Of a stretch of 64,000 nucleotides of DNA, positions 1-9,658 are shown piece by piece (position 1 is the stretch's first letter; each line of letters opens with the position of its first letter). The stretch is from Anderseniella sp963759095. GTDB lineage: Bacteria > Pseudomonadota > Alphaproteobacteria > Rhizobiales > Aestuariivirgaceae. The notes beneath the pieces are model-generated. The model was not told the origin of the DNA and made no database searches. It worked only from the letters and a program-made list of their open reading frames with translations. The stretch lies in assembly GCA_963759095.1 (NCBI GenBank), contig CAVWYF010000009.1:148524-212523 (forward strand), read 5' to 3'. Both the position numbers and the translations under genes were made by a program.

Positions 1-1
1 C

Positions 2-196
2 CAGTTAGACTTTTGTCCCGATCTGCTTGACTTGTCTCAAAGAGCAGCCTGTAGGATCGTTCATCTGCCGTCCACGAGGCTGAAGGTGACCTGCCATTGC
101 GGCAGTGAAAAGCAGGCCGCAAGGAAATGTCGAGGCCAATTTGTGATGGAATGTGTCCGGTTGCCGGTGTTTGTCGCTGGCCGGAGCGCAAGCTGA
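2..196 (+). CDS. Possible C-terminal end of a protein truncated by the window edge
   Basis: An open frame enters from the left edge and ends at a TGA at 194-196, giving about 64 residues without an internal start. It contains the Cys-rich stretch CHCGSEKQAARKC, which may be a small zinc-binding motif. No family is recognised. The frame could be chance, since it is short and only one end is visible. The following 170 bases before the next gene show nothing I can name. Confidence 0.25.
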   Translation, partial: QLDFCPDLLDLSQRAACRIVHLPSTRLKVTCHCGSEKQAARKCRGQFVMECVRLPVFVAGRSAS

Positions 197-365
197 ATAT
201 GTCCGCGAAATCGGCGGAAAACCCTAAAAACCGAGCCAAAATGACTTCAATTTTCCGCGTGAAATGCTGGCAGGATTTTGAATTGTGGCAAACTGCGCCG
301 CACGGCAGAGGGAATACCTGGCATTCAGCGCCTTTTACCTGACAGCCTGTCAAGAATTAACAAGG

Positions 366-974
366 TCATATGCTGTTCAGTGAGATATCTGCATGAACGA
401 CATTTACATCAACGAGATACTCTCTCAGGCCGGCCACCCGTGCAACACAAAGCCGATGCCGCCCGTCTTCAACGGCCATTCGCCCGTCACGGCCAATGTT
501 GATAATCGGCCGGTCAACGGGATCATCCCGGTAAAGCCCTGATCTGAAGTCCGAGTGCAGCTTGTCGAGAAAGTCCAGGCGCTCGGCAACTTCATCCGGG
601 GTTCTATAGCGCCTTATGGGATTGTTCTGCTGCCGGTCGATCATCCAGCGGTACCACCTGGTGGCCTGCCAGGACTCGCCATCATTAAAATGAGCTTCCA
701 AAGACCGATAGAACACATAGTTGCCCAGCGAGACCATTCCACGGACATGTTCTGCGGCCGGTTCGTAAACCGAACACCAGAAAATCTCCTGATTTATTGT
801 CTGATCCCAGTCGCCGGCCAAATTCCGCGTTTTGGGCCTGGCGAGTATTCGATGTGAATCACGAAACTCGGGATACTGGATGTAACCCACATTGTCGGGG
901 TCTATCTCGATACGCTTATAGCGTCTTCGCACAATGGTTCTGAGCAATCTCAGCTTCTTGTTTTCCTGTGCCAT
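366..974 (-). CDS. Hypothetical protein with ParB-like C-terminal motif
   Basis: This is a 202-residue soluble protein of unknown function with no signal peptide or membrane segment. Near residues 160-183 it carries IINIGRDGRMAVEDGRHRL, which resembles the ParB/Srx-type DGRHR loop found in small proteins encoded beside glycosyltransferases and methyltransferases. The N-terminal part is rich in Arg, Trp and Tyr. It follows the methyltransferase gene by only 9 bases on the same strand, so the two are probably co-transcribed. The context, a glycan-modification patch, suggests a role in surface polysaccharide metabolism, but this is inference. The ParB-like resemblance is by eye only. Confidence 0.6.
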   Translation of the reverse strand: MAQENKKLRLLRTIVRRRYKRIEIDPDNVGYIQYPEFRDSHRILARPKTRNLAGDWDQTINQEIFWCSVYEPAAEHVRGMVSLGNYVFYRSLEAHFNDGESWQATRWYRWMIDRQQNNPIRRYRTPDEVAERLDFLDKLHSDFRSGLYRDDPVDRPIINIGRDGRMAVEDGRHRLCVARVAGLREYLVDVNVVHADISLNSI

Positions 975-983
975 GGTGAATGT

Positions 984-1598
984 TCACCCGGCTGTCTTTT
1001 CAGCATGGAAAAACAATCTGTGCGGCTCTGACTTGCTGTGAGCGAGGACTCTGGCAGGAGACACCTGCCACCGGTCTCCAAGCTCTGAACGTAACACGTC
1101 GCGATGCCACCTTTCGGCGTCAGTAGTATCGAAATCTGTGAACGATGGTGCCGGATTGCCCTGGTCCGTGTACCTAGCACGCCGGGTACTGCCTTCGATA
1201 AACAGATGATCGGTTTTTTCACCGCACGCCCGCAGTACCGATCTCATGAATGTCTCGCCTTCAAAGGCATAAATCCGATGCAGGACGCTCAACAGCAAAA
1301 TGGCGTCCCAGTGCAAAGTCGACTCCACGAATTCCGGTGTCACCGACGTTCGCATATATGCGGTACCAGACGCACTTCTGGCGCAGGCTATCTTGTGTTC
1401 CTTTTCGAACTTTTCAGCGCCGACAACAAAATGCCCTTTGGATGCAAGGAAATTGGAGGTCTCTCCAAGGTTGGACCCGATGTCCAGTATCCAGGCGTGG
1501 TCTTTGCCAATTCGCGAAGCGATAAGCTGGTTGCGTTCGTTGAAGGAAGAATGCCGCGAACCGAAATCCAAATAGCGGCGGAAGTTCAGAAACTTCAT
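984..1598 (-). CDS. Class I SAM-dependent methyltransferase
   Basis: This 204-residue protein has a Rossmann-type SAM-binding motif I, ILDIGSNLGETSNFLASKG, near residues 36-54, followed by the acidic strand-2 end VVGAEKFEKE. A predicted post-II strand (WDAILLLSVLHRIY) lies near residue 105. The length fits a minimal methyltransferase domain. The acceptor is not evident; neighbouring sugar-processing genes suggest a glycan or lipid-linked sugar. It is the first gene of a two-gene leftward unit with the ParB-like protein. The call as a methyltransferase is firm, the substrate is unknown. Confidence 0.7.
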   Translation of the reverse strand: MKFLNFRRYLDFGSRHSSFNERNQLIASRIGKDHAWILDIGSNLGETSNFLASKGHFVVGAEKFEKEHKIACARSASGTAYMRTSVTPEFVESTLHWDAILLLSVLHRIYAFEGETFMRSVLRACGEKTDHLFIEGSTRRARYTDQGNPAPSFTDFDTTDAERWHRDVLRSELGDRWQVSPARVLAHSKSEPHRLFFHAEKTAG

Positions 1599-2093
1599 TG
1601 CAATGCTTACCTCAAAGTGGATGGCCGGATGACACCAGCTTTAGAACCAACCTGTCGCTTGACCTGTTTTCAGGTGACGTCTACCGCTGGACAAGCCACA
1701 CTTTCGAATAGCTTGCGCATCGATCATCTTTCATCAATACGGTATCAGGTGAGGCCTGATATGCCATGAATGATTCCGGCCTGCAACCATGGATCAAGAC
1801 GTATTATCAGGCGGGTGCAGTTGGTCAAGTTGAAACAATTCCTGATGTTGAGACCTCAAGGGTCACGGCAAAGCGTTGTTATACCAATCAATATCTCAGA
1901 AAATTCCAGTTAGCGAATGTCAAACGCAAATTGCTGGATAAACTTTGCCTAATGACTATAACTCCATGCCAGCCAGGAATACAGTTTCGACGAATTCGCG
2001 ATCTGAACCTGCCAATGATCAAGTGGTACCAGCGGACTTCAATGGTTACCAAAAATCACTCCTCAAACCCAGTTCCGGCGAACATTGCCCATC

Positions 2094-2972
2094 ATGACGA
2101 CTCTTCCGAAAATCATTTGGATGTATTGGCATCAAGGTGAAGCAGCCGCGCCGGAAATAGTCAGGCGCTGCATCGCTTCATGGCAAACAAGGAATCCGGA
2201 CTGGTCAGTGAGGGTACTTGATGCCGGCACTGTTCAGGAACCAACCGGCCTGCCAGCCGACTGGTTCAACGGCAGGCCGGATATCAGTCTTCAGTTCTTG
2301 TCAGACATGATCCGTATCGCATTGTTAAGCAGGCATGGTGGCGTTTGGGCCGACGCAAGCGTCTATTGCTCACAACCGCTGGAGGACTGGCTGCCACAGC
2401 GAATGCAATCAGGTTTCTTCGCATTCGAAGGCGCACGACGCGGTCGCATGATTGGAAGCCCGTTTCTTGCAGCTCAACCGGGCAACATAGTGCCTTCCAG
2501 GATGCTGGACCGACTACTGGAGATTTTCCAGGGCCGGCGTTTTAAAGGTAACGAGGCCAGGTATGGCCGCATTTTGCGCGTTGTTCTCAAACCACCTCTG
2601 GAGATGACGCCCGGCACCACCCGGTTATGGTTTTCAACACTGTTTACAGACGTGCTCAAAATCTATCCCTATTTCACGCTGCATTATATGTTCAACAAAC
2701 TGGCCATTGAAGATCCAGAGGTTGAAGACCTCTGGTCAAAAACGCCCTCTTTGCCCTGCGAGCCATTCGTCAAACTCAAGCGAGCCAAGAACCTTCCCGC
2801 CATCACTGAGGATATACGTCAATTCATCACAACCGAAAATTTCCCGGTGCACAAACTCGATTGGCAGGTGGACATGAAAGCTGCCTACTGGACGGAAGTG
2901 TTCCGGTTGCTGGATGCCACTGCTCGCCCGATCAAAGACGATGAAGCTGCCAAACAGACATCCGGCGGGTAG
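2094..2972 (+). CDS. Capsular polysaccharide synthesis-type glycosyltransferase
   Basis: A 292-residue glycosyltransferase of the capsule-synthesis/OCH1-like type (GT32-related). The N-terminus KIIWMYWHQGEAAAPEIV matches the first strand of this fold. The metal/nucleotide-sugar motif is at HGGVWADASVYC near residues 83-94, where the family usually has GG(I/V)(W/Y)xD. It should transfer a hexose to a surface glycan on the cytoplasmic side. The ATG at 2094 is chosen; an in-frame TTG at 2085 is the only further upstream start and lacks support. No clear ribosome-binding site is visible. It lies alone on the plus strand between the methyltransferase pair and a transposase remnant, typical of an accessory glycan locus. 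Confidence 0.75.
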   Translation: MTTLPKIIWMYWHQGEAAAPEIVRRCIASWQTRNPDWSVRVLDAGTVQEPTGLPADWFNGRPDISLQFLSDMIRIALLSRHGGVWADASVYCSQPLEDWLPQRMQSGFFAFEGARRGRMIGSPFLAAQPGNIVPSRMLDRLLEIFQGRRFKGNEARYGRILRVVLKPPLEMTPGTTRLWFSTLFTDVLKIYPYFTLHYMFNKLAIEDPEVEDLWSKTPSLPCEPFVKLKRAKNLPAITEDIRQFITTENFPVHKLDWQVDMKAAYWTEVFRLLDATARPIKDDEAAKQTSGG

Positions 2973-3289
2973 CTATGCAAATCACAGCGCGGAAGGAGTG
3001 TTGAACGGTCGAGTCGCAGGCCATGCAATCGTATTTACCTCATCATCGTCCGCATGCCTTAGTCACATCGCTTGCACCCGGATAGTGCAACATTCCCGCC
3101 CTATACACAGGTGCAGGCAGCAGAAGCTCGTCCTTCAACTATCATTTGAGACCGGCTACCATGGCTCAGCTTGCTTGAGATGCAAGCCTAAGGATGTAGA
3201 AGCTACATGAATTCATAGTGCACTGGACACCTCAGACAGCAATTTTGCCGTATGATTTAGCGAAATACGATTTTGTTGGCCGGTGTGAA

Positions 3290-3415
3290 TCACTGGAGGT
3301 GTAAAGCCACCATTTTCTGGGCCACTAGTTTCTCGTTTCTCCAAATTGTTTCGGGCGCCGGTGGACGCATGCCGAGTGCCTGATGCGGACGAATGTGATT
3401 ATACTGGACGACGAA
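3290..3415 (-). pseudogene. C-terminal remnant of an IS-family transposase/integrase
   Basis: Read on the minus strand, this stretch encodes QYNHIRPHQALGMRPPAPE followed by a short tail and a TGA. The YNxxRPHQALGxRPP motif is the hallmark end of DDE (rve) transposases of the IS3/IS481 type. The frame degenerates upstream of about 3415 and no catalytic DDE core is present, so only the last 35-40 residues survive. It sits between the glycosyltransferase and the AT-rich sulfotransferase, marking a past insertion or recombination point. The rest of the 2973-3583 gap shows no gene I can support. Confidence 0.7.
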
Positions 3416-3583
3416 CCCGCATGGCGATAGCCTGCAATTTGGGGCTGCGCTGCGGGCGGCAAGTCAAGAAACATTCGTCTGTCATCTGGTCACGTCATTG
3501 CTGAAACAACACAACGCTTTATGGAAGCGGGTGGTGACGTGGTTTCAACAAATATGGAATCACGTCTTGGGGGGTTTGCCTTG

Positions 3584-4288
3584 ATGCTTAAAATCAAAAA
3601 TAAATTTTGGGATCTATATCATTATCGAAGAAACATCCAAATAAACAAAGATAAAAATTTCAACATCTGTTTTATTTGGATACCTAAAGCTGCTGGAACA
3701 TCCGTATTCAAGATGATTTCAGAACATTCTGGCATGCGGTTATTGAAAAAGCCCAAGGAGTTCATGAATTTCGACAACCAAGGCGTTGTTACGTTTGGTC
3801 ATGTTCATTATCTGTCGCTATTAAGGGATGGTTGTATCAGCAAAGAATATCACGATAACAGTTATAAATTTTCGATTGTTAGAAATCCATATGAGCGGGT
3901 AGCCTCATTGTACAACTATCTGGCTCAAGGCAGCAGAATTAGAGGTTGGGGTTTTGATCGTTTTTTATATGAAGTAGAAAACAACAGACCCCCGATTGGG
4001 CTGTACAATACTCATACCATATCACATGCCAACCCACAGGCGGACTGGATTATTGATCAGAAAAACCAGCTTATCGTCGATGATGTCTTCAAATTGGATA
4101 AAATGGATGAATTGTATGCGAAATTAAATACTGATTATAATTTATCCATTAGCTCATGGAAAAAAGAAAACATTAGTCGAAAAATTATTACATTTAAAAA
4201 CGATATACTCAATGAAAAAAATCGAATAGATTTGATAAATAGAGTTTATAGAAAAGATTTTGATCTATTTGATTTTAAAATGATTTAA
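3584..4288 (+). CDS. Sulfotransferase family protein (AT-rich, probably acquired)
   Basis: About 234 residues. It carries the two PAPS-binding motifs of the Golgi-type sulfotransferase family: a 5'-phosphosulfate loop at IPKAAGTSVFKMI and a 3'-phosphate motif at FSIVRNPYERVASLYNY. It is expected to transfer sulfate from PAPS to a carbohydrate. In-frame ATGs exist at 3521 and 3554, but the ATG at 3584 is preferred because a GGGGGG run sits about ten bases upstream and homologous proteins begin close to the core. Base composition is strikingly AT-rich with many AAA/ATA/TTA codons, unlike all neighbours. That points to horizontal transfer, consistent with the adjacent transposase remnant. Confidence 0.8.
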   Translation: MLKIKNKFWDLYHYRRNIQINKDKNFNICFIWIPKAAGTSVFKMISEHSGMRLLKKPKEFMNFDNQGVVTFGHVHYLSLLRDGCISKEYHDNSYKFSIVRNPYERVASLYNYLAQGSRIRGWGFDRFLYEVENNRPPIGLYNTHTISHANPQADWIIDQKNQLIVDDVFKLDKMDELYAKLNTDYNLSISSWKKENISRKIITFKNDILNEKNRIDLINRVYRKDFDLFDFKMI

Positions 4289-4708
4289 CGTAAACAACGG
4301 ATTGAATGTTTTTGAGCTTTAGAAAGTCTGGAGCCGGGTTGCAATCCAAGTCTAGTTTGTGCACCAAAAACAACTTTCCCGTCACTATATTGTGCTGTTT
4401 TCAGGCCGAAATCTTCATGTATCGTTCGGATTGCCTTTGGCTCCTCCAATGATCTGGTGTGCGATTGAGCCCGTTCAACTGCCCCAGCTTGATCCCCTCT
4501 GTATTGCTTCATAATACGTACAAGGACAACGCGCTGCGACCGCGTGAAAACGGCACCAGTTCACTCAACGGACTGAACTCAATTGGAGAGCGCAGCTACA
4601 AGGATCGGACGTCATTCTGATCCAGATTCTTTTTGCAACCTGAGGCTGGTTGTTCATAGTATAAAGGCTTGCTGTTACTGTTCGCGACGTCAGGCACGTG
4701 TTTAGGGG
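4289..4708. other. Intergenic stretch without a supported gene
   Basis: About 420 bases between the sulfotransferase and FkbM genes. A 75-codon open frame exists on the minus strand (4285-4512), but it matches no family I know, overlaps the sulfotransferase stop and has no clear ribosome-binding site. The composition shifts from AT-rich at the left to normal at the right. I read it as an insertion junction or gene debris. Confidence 0.4.
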
Positions 4709-5548
4709 ATGATGGTGGATACTGAAGGTACTTTTCCCTATGCAACGAGCGGCGTTTTTCTGTTTGAAAAGTGTATGCGCCGGTTTGTGCGTCACACCGA
4801 CGAAAGCACTCAAACCGGCATCTACTCCCGATTTTCGAAATGGTTTCGCCGTTTGGCCGATACCGATTTTGAATTTCAAGACCAGTTGTTACTGGTAAGC
4901 CAAAAGGGAACACAACTTGCATTTCCTCGACCTTTGCCGACCGTTAATTTTCAACATATTTGCTTTGGTTACGAAGACTGGCTACGGCGAAAGTATTCAA
5001 TGCCGGGATTTGTCGAAGTGCTGGACGGTGATGTTGTAATTGATTGTGGGGGTTATGTTGGCGGGTTTGCTCTTTCCGCTTCGCGCCTGGCATCAAAGGT
5101 ATATGTTTTCGAACCAGCTCCACTGAATGCGGTGTGCGCACGCCGTAACCTTGCTGTATATGACAACACGACCATTGTTGAGGCCGGTTTGTACCGCGAA
5201 AGTGGTGACATGACCTTGAACCTGTCATCATCGGGAGTGGAGCATTCACTCTTGAGCCCTGACAAGGGAAAAACTGGGTTGACCCAATCAATACCCGTTT
5301 GGTCGTTGAAAGACTTTTGCAAATTGAATGAGGCTCCTGCTCCTGATTTTGTAAAGATCGAAGCTGAGGGAGTGGAACTTGAAGTATGGGAAGGATTGGC
5401 TGATCTGCGTCCTTCCAGGATAGCAATTGATGTTAGCCCAGAGAGGGACGGCAAGAGCCCCGCAGAGGAGTTCAAGCGTCACCTCACTGAGGCTGGATAT
5501 GAACATAGACAACGAAAAGGTATGCTATTTGCCAAACGAATTGAGTAA
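4709..5548 (+). CDS. FkbM family methyltransferase
   Basis: A 279-residue protein whose second half is a typical FkbM methyltransferase domain: motif I VVIDCGGYVGGFALSAS near residues 110-126, the acidic strand VYVFEPAPLNA, and the conserved DFVKIEAEGVELEVWEGL segment. FkbM enzymes O-methylate sugars or macrolides with SAM. The N-terminal 100 residues are less conserved and may bind the acceptor. AGGGG directly abuts the ATG at 4709, so a slightly downstream GTG could also start translation. It is the last member of the plus-strand glycan-modification patch. Confidence 0.8.
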   Translation: MMVDTEGTFPYATSGVFLFEKCMRRFVRHTDESTQTGIYSRFSKWFRRLADTDFEFQDQLLLVSQKGTQLAFPRPLPTVNFQHICFGYEDWLRRKYSMPGFVEVLDGDVVIDCGGYVGGFALSASRLASKVYVFEPAPLNAVCARRNLAVYDNTTIVEAGLYRESGDMTLNLSSSGVEHSLLSPDKGKTGLTQSIPVWSLKDFCKLNEAPAPDFVKIEAEGVELEVWEGLADLRPSRIAIDVSPERDGKSPAEEFKRHLTEAGYEHRQRKGMLFAKRIE

Positions 5549-5583
5549 CGTGCCGGTTTCACAAACCCCCGGAATGTAGGACC

Positions 5584-5940
5584 TCAAAACCCCAGCGGCA
5601 TCAGCTTGTAGCCCTGGTCGGTGCGGTAGCCAAACCCGTCATGGCGCGTGCGATAGCAGATTTCCTTGGCCTTCCTGCGCTGCTTGAGGCGGGAGCACAG
5701 GCTGCCGTTTTCCTCGTCAATGCGCCACTCGCCATAGACCGCGCGACCTTTGGTTGACAGCATCCGCATCTCGCCGGATCTGCGGTAGATGATTTTCCCG
5801 CTGATCTTGCCGCGGAACGAAAGCTCCTGGCCAACCAGTTCCTTCATGATCTCGCGTCCCGACATCCAGTCGGCAGCGAGGACATTTTGCGGCAACAAAA
5901 CACTTGCAGCGCTCAAGGCTATTAACAGTGATTTTTTCAT
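5584..5940 (-). CDS. Small secreted hypothetical protein
   Basis: 118 residues with a classical Sec signal peptide (MKKSLLIALSAASVLLPQ, cleavage after VLA near residue 22). The mature domain has alternating charged and aromatic residues, with SGREIMKELVGQELSFRG at its start and one Cys in each of the segments NGSLCSRLK and KEICYRT, possibly a disulfide. The pattern resembles small DUF995-type periplasmic proteins of Rhizobiales; that is a by-eye impression. It stands alone on the minus strand, convergent with the FkbM gene. No function can be assigned. Confidence 0.65.
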   Translation of the reverse strand: MKKSLLIALSAASVLLPQNVLAADWMSGREIMKELVGQELSFRGKISGKIIYRRSGEMRMLSTKGRAVYGEWRIDEENGSLCSRLKQRRKAKEICYRTRHDGFGYRTDQGYKLMPLGF

Positions 5941-6553
5941 ATAAAGGCTCCCCAGCCAATTGGAGCGATACAGGTCCTGACTGCATCAAAACCGGTGCTC
6001 CAAATTTCAGTTACAGCATGCCTTCATCTGCAACACCGCACGCTTCTTGTGCGAGACATGCCAGTTGAGGTGCCTTTCCGGATCGGGGATATGCCCTACT
6101 TGCGTCTAAGTCTTTTTGTCTTTGTTACAAGTCCGGACAAGGCACGGCGTAAAAAAGTCTACTGGGACTAATAAACAAGAGTTCGTGCGGGCCTGTCTGT
6201 GAGACCTGTCACATCACTCATCCAAACCGGGAAACCCCGGCCTGTGGCAAGGCTAGAAGCTTGAAAGCGCTTGTTGCCCTACCGGCCCGATGACTCAGGA
6301 CCGGTAATCATCATCGACGGCTCAACCTTAACAAATGCTTAAGAAGCCGATGAACAATCCCAGCATCAGTGCTCATATTGCTTATCTCACCCAACAACAT
6401 GAGCCCTGATGGACATATCCTAGGACGGATTCGCCAACGATTACAAATAAGGCAGAGCCGCCTCGTGGGAACGTGTGGACAGCATCAGTTTTTATTGACG
6501 CGAAATTCGTTTACGTCAACCATCACATCAGTAACACAGTGAGTGAGGTCACC
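5941..6553. promoter_or_regulatory. Long intergenic region with a candidate operator before the patatin gene
   Basis: About 600 bases without a gene, between divergent genes. Close to its right end, TTGACG at 6495-6500 and CGTCAA at 6514-6519 form an inverted repeat with 13 bases between arms, ending 34 bases before the patatin ATG at 6554. The left arm may double as a -35 element. GAGG at 6544-6547 gives a ribosome-binding site for 6554. The left 500 bases show nothing else I can name. Confidence 0.35.
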
Positions 6554-8568
6554 ATGAAAATTCCCGAACATCGATGCGATCTGGTTATGAAGGGCGGCGT
6601 GACCAGCGGCGTGGTATATCCACTTGTCGTCACGAAGCTGGCCGAGGATTACCGGTTCGAGAACATCGGCGGCACATCTGCCGGCGCAATTTCGGCGGTT
6701 ATCACCGCAGCGGCGGAATATGGCAGGAAAACAGGCGGATTCAAAAAAATAGCCCAGCTGCCGGACGAACTATCCACTGAGTTGACCAGCAAGTTTCAGC
6801 CGCTACCGCAGCTTAAGCCTCTGTTCAATGTGGCGCTTGAGGTGATCAAAAACTCCGGATCGGGCAAAATCGCCCTGACAATCTGCGTCAATTTCTGGTC
6901 TTCCGTACTCATCGGCGCAATTCCAGGCGCCCTGATCGCGTTGCTGTCAATCACGCCGTTCTCCTTGAGCGGCATCCTCCTGGGCACCTTGCTGGCCCTG
7001 ATCGGTGCCATTGCCTTGACCGCCGTGCAGGTATTCAAGCTGGTCAAGAACGATATGGCCCGGAATGATTTCGGCATGTGCACCGGCTTGACCCAACCCG
7101 GCCATACCAAACCGGCGCTGACAGACTGGCTCACCGATACGATTGACCGCGTTGCTGGCAGATCGACATCCGGCACGCCACTGACCATTCACGATCTGGA
7201 AACCGCCAGACCTGCAATCAATGTGAAAACCGTAACAACAGATTTGACAACACGGCGCCCATACTCCCTGCCGATCGGCCCAAACACCTATTACTTTTCG
7301 AAGAGCGAATTCCAGAAGCTGTTTCCGGACAGGGTCGTGGAACACATGACGCGTAAACAGGAAGTCCAGGGTGATGGACAAAACGACAGGAAAGCAAATT
7401 GGCGATCTCTGGTACTTTCAGAGACGATCAAACGCCGCTGGTCGTGCTGGCGCGAATGAGCCTCAGTTTTCCGTTCCTGTTTTCCGCTGTCCCTTTGTAC
7501 AAGCATGACTACACGCTCGCGGACAAGCACAGCAAGCAACCGGTGAGGTGTCTGTTTTCCGATGGCGGCTTGTCCAGCAACTTTCCCGTACACTTTTTCG
7601 ACGAGTTCCTGCCACACACGCCGACCTTCGGCATTTCCCTGACCGAATTTGACCGCCGCCGCCTGCGCGAAGGACAAACAGCTTGTGACGCAGCCGCCCG
7701 GGTGCACCTGCCGTTCAAACCAGGTAAAGGCCATGACATTCCAACCCATGAGTTCAAGTCTGTCGGTGGCTTTATCTGGGCCATGTTCAGCAGTGCAAAG
7801 GACTGGCAGGATACGCTGCAGACCAAATTGCCCGGTTATCGCGAGCGGATCATCTCAATTGCACTGGCATCGGACGAGGGTGGCCTCAATCTCAATATGC
7901 AACCGGCAACAATCAAGAAACTTGCCACTTACGGCGAAATTGCTGGCACAACGCTGGTACAAAAATTCTGCCTGGACGAACACCGTTGGCGACGCCTGCT
8001 GGTGGAAACTACAGCGCTGGAAGACGCGCTGAAAACCTATTCTGACAACTACAAAACATCGGCGCAGAGCGGGTCAACCAATTTCGATGTCCTGATTACC
8101 AGTTACGAAGGCCAATCCTGCAAAAATCTGCAGGAAGGCGAGATCGGTTACCAGCTTTCCGAGACAGCACGCGGTGCACTGAAGAAACGTGTTGAGAAAA
8201 TCTCCAAGCTTGGCGGCGAGTTGAATGTTCCCAGGGAAGGGAAACGCCGTCCCGGGTTTCCGACCAGCAGAAGTCAGTTGCGAAATATTGCCAGTATGGG
8301 TCATGACCGAGACTACGTGAGTCTTTACACACCTGAATCGAGAAGGCCTACTCCGCCGCCTGTGAAAAACGCTCCGCCAACGCCCGCGGCTGCGGCCCAC
8401 CGGTGGCCCAGTCGAGCAATTCTGCGGTGTGAACCACAGGAATACCGGTGCCATTTCCGATCTGCATCATGCAACCGACATTGCCGGCGGAAATCACGTC
8501 GGGCGTCAGGGCTTCCAGTGTTGCAACCTTGCGGTTTTTCAACTCGGTGGAAATCTCCGGCTGCATGA
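6554..8568 (+). pseudogene. Patatin-like phospholipase, interrupted by a frameshift
   Basis: A single patatin-family lipid acyl hydrolase appears split into two frames. The first part (to about 7400) has the oxyanion loop GGVTSGVVYP, the nucleophile elbow GGTSAG and a hydrophobic pair near residues 115-160. The second part, one frame back, resumes with the family-typical LARMSLSFPFLFSAVPLY and carries the catalytic DGG motif in FSDGGLSSNFP. The switch lies between 7375 and 7440 and equals loss of one base. Ser and Asp of the dyad are therefore in different frames, so no active product is expected unless this is a sequencing error. The last 220 bases run antisense over glcF, so the true end may be near 8345. 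Start 6554 is chosen over an upstream GTG at 6473 because of GAGG spacing. Confidence 0.75.
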
Positions 8569-9652
8569 TGTTGTAGGTTCCCGCCGAACCACAGCACAGA
8601 TGCGGGTCTGCGGGTTCGAGCACGGTAAAGCCTGCCGCCTTCAGCAACGTTTTCGGATGGGTCTTGATCTGCTGGCCGTGCTGCAGGGAACACGCGGCAT
8701 GATAGGCGACCTTCATCTCAGGCACTTCTGCGTCGTTGAGGCCAAGGTCCACCATGACTTCGGAGATATCCTTCGCCAGTTTCGATACAATGGCGGCGTC
8801 TTCGGCCAGCGCATCATTGCGGAACATGTGGCCATAGTCCTTTACCGTGGTGCCACAGCCGGAAGTATTGATGATCACCGCATCGAGACCTTCGCCGCGA
8901 TACTCCTTCATCCAGGCGTTGATGTTGGCTGCCGCTGATGAATGGCTCTCACTGGTCTTGCCCATGTGATGTGTAAGTGCGCCGCAGCAGCCGATACCCC
9001 TGGCGATGACCACGTCGCAGCCATGCCGCGTCAACAGTCTTATTGTGCTCTCATTGATATCCGTGTTCAGGGCGCGCTGGGCGCAGCCGGTCAGCAGGGC
9101 CACCCGTTTGCGGCGTTCACCTTCAGCCTTGAACACCTGTGGTTTGTCCATCGGGCTGGGCCCCGGCAGGTCGGACGGGGCAAGGGCTACCATTGCCTTC
9201 AGCCTGCCCGGCAGCCAGGCGGCAAACGGTTTGGCGAACCTTGCGCCGAACATGGCCAGCCGGAAGCGGCCGGGATAGGGCAATACCTGCACCAGCAGCC
9301 AGCGCAACACGCGTTCCGGCAGCGGCCGCGTATAGGTCTTCTCGATGTACTCGCGCGCGTGATCCACCAGATGCATGTAATGCACACCCGACGGACAGGT
9401 GGACATGCACGACAGACACGACAGGCAGCGATCTATGTGCTTGACCGTCTTGGCATCTGCCGGGCGGCCTTTTTCCAGCATGTCCTTCATCAGATAGATG
9501 CGGCCACGCGGGCTGTCGAGCTCATCTCCCAGCACCTGATAGGTCGGACACGTCGCGGTGCAAAATCCGCAATGCACGCACGTGCGCAAAACCTCGTTTG
9601 ACCGTTTGATCGCCGGGTCCTTCATCTGCTCGATGGTGAAGTTGGTCTGCAT
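8348..9652 (-). CDS. glcF: Glycolate oxidase iron-sulfur subunit GlcF
   Basis: 434 residues, the usual size for GlcF. Two [4Fe-4S] cysteine clusters are visible at CVHCGFCTATCP (residues 23-34) and CLSCLSCMSTCP (near 73-84). They are followed by two CCG domains (GCCGALTHHMGK and CCGSAGTYNIMQ) that are thought to bind a further cofactor. With GlcD and GlcE it oxidises glycolate to glyoxylate at the membrane and passes electrons to the respiratory chain. It lies six bases after glcE in a glcD-glcE-glcF operon. Its 3' end is overlapped antisense by the tail of the broken patatin gene. Confidence 0.95.
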   Translation of the reverse strand: MQTNFTIEQMKDPAIKRSNEVLRTCVHCGFCTATCPTYQVLGDELDSPRGRIYLMKDMLEKGRPADAKTVKHIDRCLSCLSCMSTCPSGVHYMHLVDHAREYIEKTYTRPLPERVLRWLLVQVLPYPGRFRLAMFGARFAKPFAAWLPGRLKAMVALAPSDLPGPSPMDKPQVFKAEGERRKRVALLTGCAQRALNTDINESTIRLLTRHGCDVVIARGIGCCGALTHHMGKTSESHSSAAANINAWMKEYRGEGLDAVIINTSGCGTTVKDYGHMFRNDALAEDAAIVSKLAKDISEVMVDLGLNDAEVPEMKVAYHAACSLQHGQQIKTHPKTLLKAAGFTVLEPADPHLCCGSAGTYNIMQPEISTELKNRKVATLEALTPDVISAGNVGCMMQIGNGTGIPVVHTAELLDWATGGPQPRALAERFSQAAE

Positions 9653-9658
9653 CGTCGG

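Noticed and set aside
1766..2140. 124-codon plus-strand frame before the glycosyltransferase
   Set aside because: It overlaps the glycosyltransferase start in another frame and shows no family features or start signal.
4285..4512. 75-codon minus-strand frame after the sulfotransferase
   Set aside because: No recognised motif, no ribosome-binding site, overlaps the sulfotransferase stop; treated as non-coding debris.
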